Shown: piece after piece, positions 1-10,333 of the stretch
How positions within the stretch are numbered: the stretch's first letter is position 1
Layout of the letters: every line of letters starts with the position of its first letter
Source: Elgaria multicarinata webbii
Taxonomy: Eukaryota; Chordata; Lepidosauria; Squamata; Anguidae
DNA: 64,000 nucleotides
Assembly: GCF_023053635.1 (NCBI RefSeq)
Contig: NC_086183.1
Location: forward strand, 32,779,501 to 32,843,500
Direction of reading: 5' to 3'
Position numbers and translations under genes: made by a program
The notes under the pieces: model-generated
What the model was told of the DNA's origin: nothing
Database searches by the model: none
What the model saw: the letters and a program-made list of their open reading frames with translations, nothing else

Positions 1-67
1 TGTTCAGCTTGCCTAACCGCGGGAGGACCATTGCAAGTGGGCAGGGGGCAGAGAAGATGCTCCTCAG

Positions 68-858
68 TAGGGCTGTGCACAGAGCCCCCCAATCCGATCT
101 GCACCCGATCTGCAACTTTCGGATCGGGTCCGCTCCGCCCCGTGTCGATCCACCTATGGTCCGCTCTGCTGCGGAGCTCTGAATTTGAGCTCTGCAGCGG
201 CGGTGGCGCCAGGTAAGGCCCCCCTTCCTCCTCCCCACTTACCTGGCTCCGTCGCAGTCCGGCAGCTGCTTCAACTGAGCCCGAAGACTCAAACAGGAAG
301 ACTAGGCTGCAGTGGCCTGGTCTTCCAGTTTGAGTCCCTGGGCTCAGATGAAGCCGCTGCCGGAACGCGACAGACTCAGGTAAGACCCTGCCCCCTTACC
401 TGGCTCCGTTGCCGTTGCCGCACGGACTGCGGTGCCGGCGCCAGGTAATGCCCTCCTCCCCCCTTACCTGCATCCGTCACGTTCCAGCAGCGGCTTCACC
501 TGAGGCCGAGGCTCAAAGCAGAAGGGCAGGCTGCGGTTGCGGCCTGGTCTTCTGGTTTGAGCCTCAGCCTCAGGTGAAGCCCTTGCCGGACAGCGACAGA
601 GGCAGGTAAGTCCCCCTCCCCTCTGCCCCCTTACCTGGCTCTGCCGCCGTCGCCACACGGTCTGTGGCAGTGCCAGGTAAGCCCCCACTTACCTTTTTTT
701 CAGAGCTCTGGATCAAGGCGAAGGATCTGCTTGGTCTCGATTCTCTTCGCCTCGATCCGCAGCCCCCCCGACCCGCTTCGTCTCCTCCTTTGTCAGAGGC
801 GAATCAGGCTGCCTCGCTATTGCTTCTACGCTCCGAAGCGAAGTGGAGCACAGCCCTA
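68..858. mobile_element. hAT-like non-autonomous element, 791 bp
   Basis: The ends are inverted repeats, TAGGGCTGTGC and GCACAGCCCTA. The flanks are an 8-bp duplication, CTCCTCAG (60-67) and CTCCTCAA (859-866), with one mismatch. The inside is GC-rich and built of repeated blocks with GGTAAG/CTTACCTGG-type borders, in both orientations. No transposase is seen. Family by terminal form and duplication length: hAT. Confidence 0.7.
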
Positions 859-1688
859 CTCCTCAAGCCTCAGCACTGGCCTCTTTGAAGCGTGGCTCCT
901 AGCAAAGAGGCTTCCAGCAGAGTGGGTCCTCTTTGCTCCTGCTGCCAGGAGCAATCGCGCACTTCAGGAGCAGTGGAGCAGTCAGAGGACTGTTCTCACT
1001 GTATCTGGATCCCCCTCTGGATTCCTACTCAATGGCCCCCTCAATTCGGTGCTTATTGCTTGAGATATTAGGGTGTGCCTGGGCACACCCGGCACACCCC
1101 TTGCGTACGCCTATGAGCCTAATCCCCGAATGACCGCCTGTTCCTAGCTCTTCCATCCATTCTTCATGGCATCCCCACACGAATTATCAGCGCACCATTT
1201 TATATATGACACGCATCAAGAGTTTCAGCGGGGGTGGGGAAACAGGTCGGAGTAGAACCGTCTGAAGTTGATTTGTTTGTAATGTAATGGCTCCTTCTCC
1301 CCTGCGCCCTGCGGTTTTGCCAGCTGAATTCCTGGAAAAATCTCCTCCCTCGTTCCGTATTGAGAGGAGCATCACAGCGGCCACTCTCATTTCCAATCAG
1401 CAGTTCTCCTCTTCCTTCAGTTTTAGACACTAAGCAGCTACAATCCGGCTCTTGCCTCTCTTCCCAAAGCGTTGGCTGTGCAAGCTACTGCCGTCATTTC
1501 CATTATTAATTAAAATTTGGATCCCAAAAGGCCTTGTAGTAAAGCTGAGGACGCGGAGCGGGAATTGAAACCAGCAGCAGGGCAGGATCATGTGCTTTTT
1601 GTGAGTGGATCCTTTTCTTCGATCAGCTTTTACTGGCTATTACTTACTGTCCAGTGTGCTTCCGCCTGCCCCCAAAAGCTATCAAGAC
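859..1688. other. Intergenic, no gene seen
   Basis: No exon, RNA gene or clear mobile element recognised. A small clustered GTGTGCC/GGCACAC inverted motif lies near 1072-1100. Confidence 0.5.
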
Positions 1689-1722
1689 CCATTTAACCCA
1701 TAAGGGCTTATGGGTTAAATGG
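1689..1722. repeat. Perfect 34-bp palindrome
   Basis: Arms of 16 bp, CCATTTAACCCATAAG and its exact reverse complement, around GG. It lies just left of the nested palindromic element. Confidence 0.85.
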
Positions 1723-1730
1723 AGCTTTAG

Positions 1731-2042
1731 TGGCCCCGTTCAAAAGACACCTTAAACCATGGCTTTAACCACGGTGGTTATGCCAGAAAGCCAGGCTGTG
1801 TTCAGAAGACACATTAAACCACGGCTTTAACCATGGTGAATAAAGCAAAAAGCCTTATTCACCATGGTTAAAGCCATGGTTTAAGGCAGCCTTCCTCAAC
1901 CTGGGGCGCTTCAGATGTGTTGGACTGCATCTCCCAGAATGCCCCAGCCAGCTGGCTGGGGCATTCTGGGAGTTGTAGTCCAACACATCTGGAGCGCCCC
2001 AGGTTGAGGAAGGCTGGTTTAAGGTGTCTTCTGAACGGGGCC
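1731..2042. mobile_element. Palindromic element with a second hairpin element inside
   Basis: The outer arms are reverse complements (TGGCCCCGTTCA ... TGAACGGGGCCA) and continue inward as CTTAAACCATGG-type arms. A 130 bp hairpin sits in the right arm at 1887-2016. The flanking bases do not give a clear duplication, so the family is unassigned. Confidence 0.6.
1887..2016. mobile_element. CAGCCTTCC hairpin element, hAT type, 130 bp
   Basis: Near-perfect palindrome, CAGCCTTCCTCAACC to GGTTGAGGAAGGCTG. The exact 8-bp duplication GTTTAAGG lies at 1879-1886 and 2017-2024. The length, the 8-bp duplication and the CAG..CTG ends fit a hAT miniature element. Confidence 0.8.
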
Positions 2043-2254
2043 ATAGTTTTATAAAATGTTGAGTGATTTCGAAAAAGCAGAAAAAATGCCCTTCTCTCAA
2101 AAAGACAGAACTCAAGACCACCTTGCAGCAATGGCTAAGAAACAAAGATATTCAACCAGTGGTCCATCTCAATACTGTCACCTCTTGACTGGCAACATCC
2201 CTCCATAGTGTGTGACAAGGCTCTATCCTAGCATCCGGTACCAAAGACCCTTGA

Positions 2255-2331
2255 AGTGAAGATTCCAGCAGTCAGAGCGGGAGCCTTCTGCCTTACAAAG
2301 TATGTGCTCCACCACTGAGTTCTGCCTCCAT
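2255..2331 (-). mobile_element. Worn tRNA-derived SINE fragment
   Basis: Read on the minus strand it keeps a box A-like CTCAGTGGTGGAGCACAT and neighbouring tRNA-like sequence, as in the clearer copies at 17493 and 29062. Confidence 0.45.
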
Positions 2332-2495
2332 CAATATAAGAGGTTTTCTCTTGAGTCAAGCCACCATCCAAGTCACTTCTAGTGACTGCAACTCTCCCAA
2401 GATCTCAGCCAGAAGCCTCTTCCATCCCCTGCTACTGAAGAACATTTTTATTGCAGTGGCCAGGATTGAATCTGGGAAGATTTTCAGGACAACTG

Positions 2496-2496
<1 letters not shown>

Positions 2497-2552
<56 letters not shown>
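2497..2552. repeat. (AC)n microsatellite
   Basis: 28 AC units without interruption. Confidence 0.98.
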
Positions 2553-2556
<4 letters not shown>

Positions 2557-2592
2557 ATAACTCACCATATCTTGTCAAAGGGTAACCCGGCA

Positions 2593-2720
2593 TTCATAGA
2601 ATCATAGAAAAGCAGAGTTGGAAGGGGCCTATAAGGCCATCGAGTCCAACCCCCTGCTCAATGCAGGAATCCACCCTACAGCATCCCTGACAGATGGTTA
2701 TCCAGCTGCCTCTTGAATGT
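2593..2720 (-). mobile_element. CR1 LINE, 3' end
   Basis: Short 3' fragment. On the minus strand it ends in the CR1-style tail TTCTATGATTCTATGA. Confidence 0.85.
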
Positions 2721-2855
2721 CAGCCTTCCCCAACCTGGTACAGTCCAGATGTTTTGGACTGCAACTCTTATCATTCCCAGGCAGCATGGCCATTGACTCA
2801 CTGGGAATTATGGGAGTTGCAGCACATCCAGGTGGGGCCATGTTTGGTAAGGCTG
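2721..2855. mobile_element. Old CAGCCTTCC hairpin element
   Basis: CAGCCTTCCCCAACCTGG to GGCTG with diverged arms. Same family as 1887-2016 but much older. Confidence 0.5.
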
Positions 2856-3171
2856 TATCCATTCATTAAACAAAAACAAGCCAGCCAGTCAAAAGATATA
2901 AGAACAGAAGGAACCACCTCAAACAAGAGAATAGCCGTAAAAATCAAAGGGAATGAAGGCAGCAAATAAAAGGTCTAAACAGCTGGACAAAACAGCTGAA
3001 AGTGCTTTGGGGGTCTGGGGAATGTTGGCTAAAGGTATGTTCTTCCTGTTAACTTCTAAGAGGTGGATCCGTCTAAGCCAGAATTCTGCCGCCGCCTTCG
3101 TCTTTGGGCAATCCTTGTAGCGAGAACAGCTCCCCACAGGCTTGGGTCTGATCCCTTCTTGGAGTCCTTTT

Positions 3172-3300
3172 ATGTATATTATTATTTATATTATTATATT
3201 ATTAATTATTTATTAATAATATTTATATATCACTTAATATTAAAAAATCTAGCGATTCACATACAATATTAAAACTCTGATCTCACTGTTTACAATTCTC
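3172..3300 (-). mobile_element. AT-rich L2-type 3' tail
   Basis: The TATATATCACTTAATATTAAAA pattern resembles a LINE tail on the minus strand. Weakly supported because of base composition. Confidence 0.35.
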
Positions 3301-3309
3301 CCCCACACC

Positions 3310-3310
<1 letters not shown>

Positions 3311-3354
<44 letters not shown>
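3311..3354. repeat. (AAT)n microsatellite
   Basis: Uninterrupted AAT units directly before an L2 copy. Confidence 0.97.
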
Positions 3355-3935
3355 TTGCAAAATGCAGCGGCCAGATTGATTTCGGGAACCAGAAGGTTCG
3401 ACCATATAACACCTGCTCTGGTCTGCTTGCACTGGCTGCCTGTATGTTTCCGAGCCCAATTCAAGGTGCTGGTTTTGACCTATAAAGCCTTACACGGCTT
3501 GGGACCACAATACCTGATGGAACATACCCGGTCACTACGTTCAACATCTAAGGTCCTCCTCCGGGTGCCTACTCCGAGAGAGGCTTGGAGTGTGGCAACG
3601 AGGGACAGGGCCTTTACGGTGGTGGCCCCCCAGACTATGGAACGATCTCCCTGACGAGGCTCGCTTGGCACCAACACTGCTATCTTTCTAGGGCCATGTT
3701 AAGACTTTCCTCTTTGCCCAGGCATATGGCTGCACATCTTAATCACCCACATGTTTAGTTTTTTAACGGTGTTTAATGCTTTATGTGTGTATGTTCTGTG
3801 TTTTAGAATTTTAAATTTTGTATACTCGTTTTTATCTTAATTTTAGAATTTCTCTAAACCACCCAGAGAGCCCTGGCTATGGGAGTGGTATATAAGTGCA
3901 ATAAATAAATGTAAATAAATAAATAATAATAATAT
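3355..3935 (+). mobile_element. L2 LINE, 3' part
   Basis: The frame reads MQNAAARLISGTRRFDHITP and continues LHWLPVCFRAQFKVLVLTYK, the end of an L2 reverse-transcriptase protein. It closes with an ACCACCCAGAGAGCC tail and AATAAATAAAT. Confidence 0.85.
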
Positions 3936-3961
3936 CTGTGTTACATATACTTGTAACTCAG

Positions 3962-4105
3962 GATAAATCTTCATGCATCTGATGAAGTGGGCTGCAGCCC
4001 CCCCAAAAAGCTTGCATCCATTAGGTAGTCTTTTAAAGAGGCACCACAAAAGACTCTTCCTTGTTTTTGCTGAGACAGATGTAACACGGCTACCCCTCTG
4101 GAAAT
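3962..4105 (+). repeat. Widespread amniote repeat scrap, family not assigned
   Basis: It contains GCATCTGATGAAGTGGGCTG, and further on GTAACACGGCTACCCCTCTG. I know this pattern from many reptile sequences but cannot name its class. Confidence 0.45.
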
Positions 4106-4227
4106 CGCTGTACATGGTCATGCTGGCTGGGGATGATGGGCGCTGCAGTACAACACATCTGGAAAGCTGATGTGCACGGTAAACATTTTTATAGCTTTGT
4201 GGAAAGGGGTATACAAATCCATACTAG

Positions 4228-4445
4228 ATTTATTTTTCATTTTATTTATTTGTTACATTTTTATACCGCCCACTAGCCGAAGCTCTCTGGGCGGTTCGCA
4301 GAAATTAAAATCATTCAAGGTATAAAACAACAGTACAAAACCGTAACATAAAATGCAATATAAAAGCTCAAACAGATAAAAACAGCAGCAATGCAAAATT
4401 ACAAATTTAAAACACCAAGTTAAAATTTATTTCTAGACTGTTAAA
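4228..4445 (-). mobile_element. L2 LINE 3' tail
   Basis: Minus strand. TACCGCCCACTAGCCGAAGC is the reverse of the squamate L2 tail GGCTA(T/G)TGGGCGGTATA, here with downstream sequence through the TAATAATAA run. Confidence 0.8.
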
Positions 4446-4559
4446 ATAATAATAATAATAATTAATAATAATACTAAATTTATTAGTTGATGATGAGCTA
4501 CAGAAATTGGCTACAGAAGCCGATTTGGAGAGCACAAAAGTCTTCTCGCGCATTGTTGC

Positions 4560-5010
4560 GCGTATCCTTACAACAACCCCGCGAAGTAGACCAGTGCTGT
4601 GCCCCCCCCCCCGCTGCAAGTGGGAGTGGGGGTGGGGTGGGGGGCTGAAGCTGGTTTCTATGGGGCTCTGCTAGCGAAGAAGGGATCTGAGCCAGGCCCG
4701 TGGCACTGTCTCTCTCCCGCCCCCTTCCCTTCCCTCTCGCCCCCTCCCAACGCTCAGGAGGCGGGATGAGCATCAGGCGGCTGCTGGCGGTGGTGCTGAT
4801 GCTGCGGGCGGCGCATGAGCGCTGCTGCCACTGAGCCGCCTCCATTCCGCTCTGCCCATCCATCCATCCCCAGCAGCCAGGCGGCAGGAGCGCAGCAGAA
4901 GAGGAGCCCTTCGCCTCCCGCGGTAGGTGATGCCCCATCCAGCCCCACGGGGAGGCGGGGGGGGGGCAGGGGAAGCCACCAGCCTCCACCCCGGGGAGGG
5001 GGGACACACA
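4560..5010 (+). promoter_or_regulatory. CLIP3: GC-rich island, probable CLIP3 promoter and non-coding first exon
   Basis: A GC- and CpG-rich stretch lies about 6.4 kb upstream of the CLIP3 start codon, and the coding exon has its own acceptor at 11338-11339, so a 5' non-coding exon is required. The best donor is GTAGGT at 4923, following a GC-rich segment from about 4745. No TATA box stands out. An RNA read or CAGE peak would settle it; the assignment is inference. Confidence 0.5.
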
Positions 5011-5039
5011 CACACACGACTCTCTGGGGCCCTAGCCAG

Positions 5040-5880
5040 GCTCAGCCCCTCCCCTAAGGCCTCCATCCTTTCCCCCAAGAAGACCTTCAAGGATGCCCAG
5101 CCAAACCCTCCCCTGCTCCATGCAATCGCCCCACCGCGCAACAACCCCCACCCCTCCCCTCCAACCCATAGCCTGCTCCCTCCATATCCTTCTCCCCCCC
5201 ACACACACCCCACAGCCCTGTGCTCTGCCCAACTGCGTCCAACCCCCACTGGCCCCCACACCTGAACCCCATCTCGAACCAAAAGCTGCCACACCCCACC
5301 TGTACCCCCTGCTCAGCTTGCGTTTGCCCACCTCTGCTCACCTGCGGCACCCCACAGCATCCCTTCTCGGCCATTATCAAATCCCGCCTCTCCCCCCCCC
5401 CCCCCGCTACCTGCCATATTCCCACAGCCCTCTCCGGGATCAACAACACCCCGATTTGTGTCTAGAACCGCCAGAAGAGCCACAATCCCCCATTCCCACC
5501 ACAACAATGTTGTTGTCGTTGTCGTTGTCATCCCTGTTTCCCCCCCCCGCACCCTACCCCTGTTTCCCACCATCATCAGTGGAGACCCCCCCCAAATCCC
5601 TCCAGCCCACCCCATTCTTCCCCCTCTTCCTTTCTCACGGCCATCCATCCCCAAATCTTGAAAACGGCACCCTGCCCTCTGCTAGCATCTCCCCCCTCGC
5701 AAATATCCGCACGTTTTTCATAAATGTGCCGCCCTCTCTTCCCGGGTATTTCCTACGCTGCCTTTTAGTTCTGGCTTCACCCATGAGGCCAAGAGACCTT
5801 GTGCTTAGCTTTTTCTCCAAATCCCAGCCCTGACATTTCCTTGTCCAAAAGCAAAGTGCTAATGCATGGCCTCCCTTCTG
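5040..5880. repeat. C-rich, G-poor tract in CLIP3 intron 1
   Basis: About 840 bp in which the + strand is dominated by C and CCC runs with few G, so the - strand is strongly G-rich. Open frames here on both strands come from composition. Confidence 0.75.
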
Positions 5881-5895
5881 ACCCTCACCCCACAT

Positions 5896-5972
5896 TATTT
5901 ATTGATTTATTACATTTTTATACCGCCCAGTAGCCGAAGCTCTCTGGGCGGTTCACAAAAATTAAAACCATG
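5896..5972 (-). mobile_element. L2 LINE 3' tail
   Basis: TACCGCCCAGTAGCCGAAGC followed by CTCTGGGCGGTTCACAAAAA. Short minus-strand tail. Confidence 0.8.
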
Positions 5973-5991
5973 ACTTATCAAGACGCTAAAG

Positions 5992-6566
5992 CAGCCTTCT
6001 CCGACCTGGAGCCCTCCTGATGTGTTGGACTACAACTCCTAGCACACTGGTTGGAGGATTCTGGGAGTTGTAGTACAAGAGCGTGTTCAGAGGAGGGCAA
6101 CCAGGATGATCAGGGGTCTGGAAACAAAACCCTGTGAAGAGAGGCTGAAAGAACTGGGCATGTTTAGCCTGGAGAAGAGAAGATGGAGGGGAGACATGAT
6201 AGCACTCTTCAAGTCCTTGAAAGGTTGTCACACAGGGGACGGCCAGGATCTCTTCTCGATCCTCCCAGAGTGCAGGACACGGAATAACGGGCTCAAGTTA
6301 AAGGAAACCAGATTCCAGCTGGACATCAGGAAAAACGTCCTGACTGTTAGAGCAGTACGACAGTGGAATCAGTTACCGAGGGAGGTTGTGGGCTCTCCCA
6401 CACTAGAGGCCTTCAAGAGGCGGCTGGACAACCATCTGTCAGGGATGCTTTAGGGCGGATTCCTGCATTAAGCAGGGGGTTGGACTCGATGGCCTTGTAG
6501 GACCCTTCCAACTCTGCTATTCTATGATTCTAAGAATCTGGAGGGCACAAGGTTGGGGAAGGACGC
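5992..6566. mobile_element. CAGCCTTCT hairpin element split by a CR1
   Basis: The left part (5992-6078) and the right part (6534-6566, ending GGTTGGGGAAGGAC) are halves of one hairpin element. CR1 at 6079-6533 separates them, and AAGA repeats at both joints. Confidence 0.6.
6079..6533 (+). mobile_element. CR1 LINE, 3' part with an open C-terminal frame
   Basis: The frame [20 protein letters not shown] runs without a stop to LDNHLSGML, the end of CR1 ORF2, then the 3' UTR and tail ATTCTATGATTCTA. Confidence 0.92.
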
Positions 6567-6819
6567 ACTACACATTCCTGAAGGTGTCTGACCGTGCAAC
6601 GCTGTGTACCGGAGGCGGCCCCACAGTCTCCAAAGAGGTTTGCTCCCTAAGTGTGTTATGGCTATCTCTTGTGCAATTAGATGCGGCACAGAAATATTCT
6701 TAAGGGTTTTTATTTTGTTTTGTTTTTAAAAAGGAAACCGTTATGGTGAGCTTAGTTACACATCTTGCTTTAGTGGTGGTCAGGGCTATTGAAGAATAAA
6801 TGGATGAAACAAGCAGCAG

Positions 6820-7278
6820 GTAGAGAGATGGAATAGTGGAGGGAAGTGTGTGAAGTATCTCCCAAAATACTAGAACCCGGCGGGGCCATATCCCATGAAG
6901 CTGATGAGTGGGAGATCCAGGACAAATCAAAGGAAGGACTTCTTCACACAGTGCAGAGTTAAATTTTGGAACTCACTACCACAAGATGCAGTGATGGCCA
7001 CCAATTTGGATGTCTTTAAAAGGGGGTTGGATCAATTCGTGGAGGCGAAGGCTAACCATGGCTACTAGCCCTGATGGTCGTGTGCTATCTCCAGTATTTG
7101 AGGCAGTAAGCCTGTGTGCACCAGTTGCTGGGGAACATGGGTGGGAGGGTACTGTTGCACCATGTCTTGTTTGTTCATCCCTGGCTGATGACTGGTTGGC
7201 CACTGTGTGAACAGAGTGCTGGACTAGATGGACCTTTGGTCACATTCAGAATGGTATTTCTTATGTTCTTATGTTCAT
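6820..7278 (+). mobile_element. CR1-like LINE of the TTCTTATG-tail family
   Basis: It carries GGACTTCTTCACACAGTGCA, GGAACTCACTACCACAAGAT and GTGCTGGACTAGATGGACC, and ends TTCTTATGTTCTTATG. This is a second CR1-like family, distinct from the TTCTATGAT-tail copies. The left limit is uncertain. Confidence 0.75.
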
Positions 7279-7637
7279 ATATTTGAAAATGCCCAAGAGC
7301 GTCCCTGTTTTAATCTGTGAAATCTCAGAAGGTATGTAAGCACCCAGCCAAAATGCCCAGTTCTATAAACTGTTAAAGCTACAGTTTTTATCCTCAGGGC
7401 TAAAACAATCCGTAATATTTCCCATCCCATCCATTGATCCCTACATCTCATTGTGGAAAAGAATAATTGTTCCTGTTTTTACCTCTGTGTACATGTTCAT
7501 AAGACAGATACATTTGAGTTTTTAAATGTCAGCTCTTACTTGCCATTCCAACGGAAACAAGAGCAGTTGTGCTGCAAGAGAGTCAAGGGAGATTCCCAAA
7601 GTCCCCTTGCAGAACTATGTTTCCTGATGGGAGTTCA

Positions 7638-8380
7638 CAGAATCATAGAATCATAGAATAGCAGAGTTGGAAGGGGCCTACAAGGCCATCGAGTCCAACC
7701 CCCCGCTCAATGCAGAAATCCACCCTAAAGCATCCCTGACAGAGGGTTGTCCAGCTGCCTCTTGAAGGTCTCTACTGTGGGAGAGCCCACAACCTCCCTC
7801 GGTAACGGATTCCATTGTCATACTGCTCTAACAGTCAGGACGTTTTTCCTGATGTCCAGCTGGAATCTGGCTTCCTGTAACTTGAGCCTGTTATTCTGTG
7901 TCTTGCACTCTGGGAGGATCGAGATGAGATCCTGGCCCTCCTCTATGTGACAACCTTTTAAGTATTTGAAGAGTGCTATCCTGTCTCCCCTCAATCTTCT
8001 CTTCTCCAGGCTAAACATGCCCAGTTCTTTCAGTCTCTCTTCATAGGGCTTTGTTTCCAGACCCCTGATCATCCTGGTTGCCCTCCTCTGAACACGCTCC
8101 AGCTTGTCTGCATCCTTCTTGAATTGTGGAGCCCAGAACTGGACTCAGTACTCTAGATGAGGCCTAACCAGGGCCGAATAGAGAGGAACCAGTACCTCAC
8201 GCGATTTGGAAGCTATACTTCTATTAATGCAGCCCAAAACAGCATTTGCCTTTCTTGCAGCCATATCGCACTGTTGGCTCATATTCAGCTTGTGATCTAC
8301 AACCATTCCAAGATCCTTCTCGTTTGTAGTATTGCTGAGCCAAGTATCCCCCATCTTGTAACTGTGCATCTATCTCCATG
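7638..8380 (-). mobile_element. CR1 LINE, long 3' part
   Basis: A minus-strand copy reaching back to the region coding [14 protein letters not shown]. Its frame is broken into pieces such as 7818-8072 and 8145-8369. Confidence 0.92.
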
Positions 8381-8650
8381 GCTGTAGTATATCCAGAACA
8401 ACTTGGAGTAAAGGGGGGTCATCTTGTATCTGTATCTTTCTTGATGAATATCATTTTATAGGTATAGTTAAGGGTGGCCAAATCCTTTGACCCCTTAGAG
8501 ATTTGAAGCCTACAGGCAGCAACCATCTAGTTTTTAATCTGTGTACAGCATTTAGTACATTTTGGGCAGAATTATATTGTTGTTGGTTGTGGTGTATTTA
8601 TATCAAATTCTTTTTAGGCTTCCTTTAAGGGTAAACCTCTTTCAAGATGC
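8381..8650. other. CLIP3 intron 1, nothing recognised
   Basis: About 270 bp without a repeat or exon I can support. Confidence 0.4.
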
Positions 8651-8730
<80 letters not shown>

Positions 8731-8731
8731 T
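8651..8731. repeat. (ATT)n(ATC)n compound microsatellite
   Basis: An ATT run passes directly into an ATC run. Confidence 0.97.
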
Positions 8732-8967
8732 CATTATAGTGCTGCAGAGAGAAGAACATGTATTTTACTAAATTCTCTGTTTTTAAAACGGCAGGAGCCC
8801 CCTTTTATGCATGGTTAATCAGAAATAAGTCCAACGTGGGAGTTGTAGGCCATCTTTCTGTCTAACCTTGCATAGCATTGTGCTTTAAGCGGTACATAAG
8901 TATTAATATAAAATAAATAAGTCTCGTTGTGTTCAACGGGGCTTTCTCCCAGGTATGTGTATACTGC

Positions 8968-9684
8968 AGCCTTCCTCAAACTGGGGCTCTACATGAAGTA
9001 TTTTGGGCTGCATTAATAGAAGTATAGCTTCCAAATCACGTGAGGTACTGGTTCCTCTCTATTCGGCCCTGGTTAGGCCTCATCTAGAGTATTGTGTCCA
9101 GTTCTGGGCTCCACAATTCAAGAAGGACGCAGACAAGCTGGAGCGTGTTCAGAAGAGGGCAACCAGGATGATCAGAGGTCTAGAAACAAAGCCCTATGAA
9201 GAGAGACTGAAAGAACTGGGCATGTTTAGCCTGGAGAAGAGAAGATTGAGGGGAGACATGAGAGCACTCTTCAAATACTTAAAAGGTTGTCACACAGAGG
9301 AGGGCCAGGATCTCTTCTTGATCCTCCCAGAGTGCAGGACACGGAATAACGGGCTCAAGTTAAAGGAAGCCAGATTCCGGCTGGACATCAGGAAAAACTT
9401 CCTGACTGTTAGAGCAGTGCGACAATGGAATCAGCTACCTAGGGAGGTTGTGGGCTCTCCCACACTAGAGGCCTTCAAGAGGCAGCTGGACAACCACCTG
9501 TCAGGGATGCTTTAGGGTGGATTCCTGCCTTGAGCAGGGGGTTGGACTCGATGGCCTTGTAGGCCCCTTCCAACTCTGCTATTCTATGATTCTGTGATGA
9601 AGTGTGGGACTACATAGCCAGCTTGGGGATAATGGGAGTTCTAGTGCAAAATATCTGCTGGGCCTAGGGTTTGGAAAAGGCTAG
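8968..9684. mobile_element. Hairpin element split by a young CR1
   Basis: Halves at 8968-8999 (CAGCCTTCCTCAAACTGG) and 9597-9684 belong to one CAGCCTTCC-type element. A CR1 lies between them. Confidence 0.6.
9000..9596 (+). mobile_element. CR1 LINE with 170-codon open frame and 7-bp target duplication
   Basis: It codes [20 protein letters not shown] without interruption to LDNHLSGML. The flanking duplication is ATGAAGT at 8993-8999 and 9597-9603. The clean frame suggests a young copy. Confidence 0.9.
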
Positions 9685-10026
9685 CGAGTAGTACAAGATT
9701 GCAGCCTTAGTCAATGAAAGCTTAGCCCACAATAAAAGTGACAGTCTTTAAGATGTCACAGGACTCTTTGCGGCTTTAGATGACAATAGTATTCCCCCCC
9801 CCCCCCAGTTCTGCTTTGCTGTGAGACTTCAGGAATAAGGGGCAGGCGATGTTCTGGGTCCTTATGTCCTCAGGAATGGCCAAATGCTGGCCCATAAGGC
9901 ATACCTGTTTAAGGTAGCCACTTACAAATATATAAAAGGAAGAAGAAAAAAGGAAATGCATCACTAACCAACACCCCCCCCCCCGAAAAATCAATTTCCA
10001 TAACATTTGCAAATGCTAATTGATAA
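9685..10026. other. CLIP3 intron 1, nothing recognised
   Basis: Only poly-C runs near 9796 and 9976; no exon or repeat supported. Confidence 0.4.
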
Positions 10027-10034
10027 ATATAGAC

Positions 10035-10333
10035 CAGGGAAGGCTGGTGGCTTTGATGTCAGTGCTTTTTATATTGTATTTTGTATTTGGGTTTTTAAAT
10101 TGTTGGTTGTTTTATTATGCTGTTCATGGTTTTAATTTTTGTGAACCGCCCAGAGAGCTTCGGCTATTGGGCGGTATAGAAATGAAATAATAAATAAACA
10201 ATAAATAAATGAATGTCAGTGGGGCAGTGAATCCACTCACCTTGGATAACTCCTTTAGAGTTCTGACGGGTTCTGTCTGAAACCCGGAGCAGATTCACTG
10301 CCCCACTGACATCGGAGCCACCAGCCTCCATTG
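10035..10333. mobile_element. GGCTGGTGG palindromic hAT-type element with an L2 inside
   Basis: The ends CAGGGAAGGCTGGTGG and CCACCAGCCTCCATTG pair. The flanks ATATAGAC and GTATAGAT are an 8-bp duplication with two differences. An L2 tail fills about 10061-10211, bordered by ATGTCAGTG on both sides. Confidence 0.65.
10061..10211 (+). mobile_element. L2 LINE 3' tail
   Basis: GTGAACCGCCCAGAGAGCTT, then CGGCTATTGGGCGGTATAG and an AATAAATAA tail. The ATGTCAG repeat at both joints is its target duplication. Confidence 0.85.

Noticed and set aside
1-4500. THAP8 exons, expected upstream of CLIP3 from human synteny
   Set aside because: No THAP zinc-finger pattern was seen on either strand in this part.
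4498-5331. Several minus-strand frames of 87-173 codons in the GC island
   Set aside because: Overlapping frames on both strands in GC-rich sequence, with low-complexity peptides.
5093-5833. 246-codon proline- and serine-rich open frame
   Set aside because: It follows from C-rich, stop-poor sequence. No domain, no conserved block, and long frames on the opposite strand too.
9003-9515. 170-codon open frame as a host gene
   Set aside because: It is the C-terminal end of CR1 ORF2, with the CR1 3' tail right after it. Similar frames recur at 6106, 10546 and 34952.
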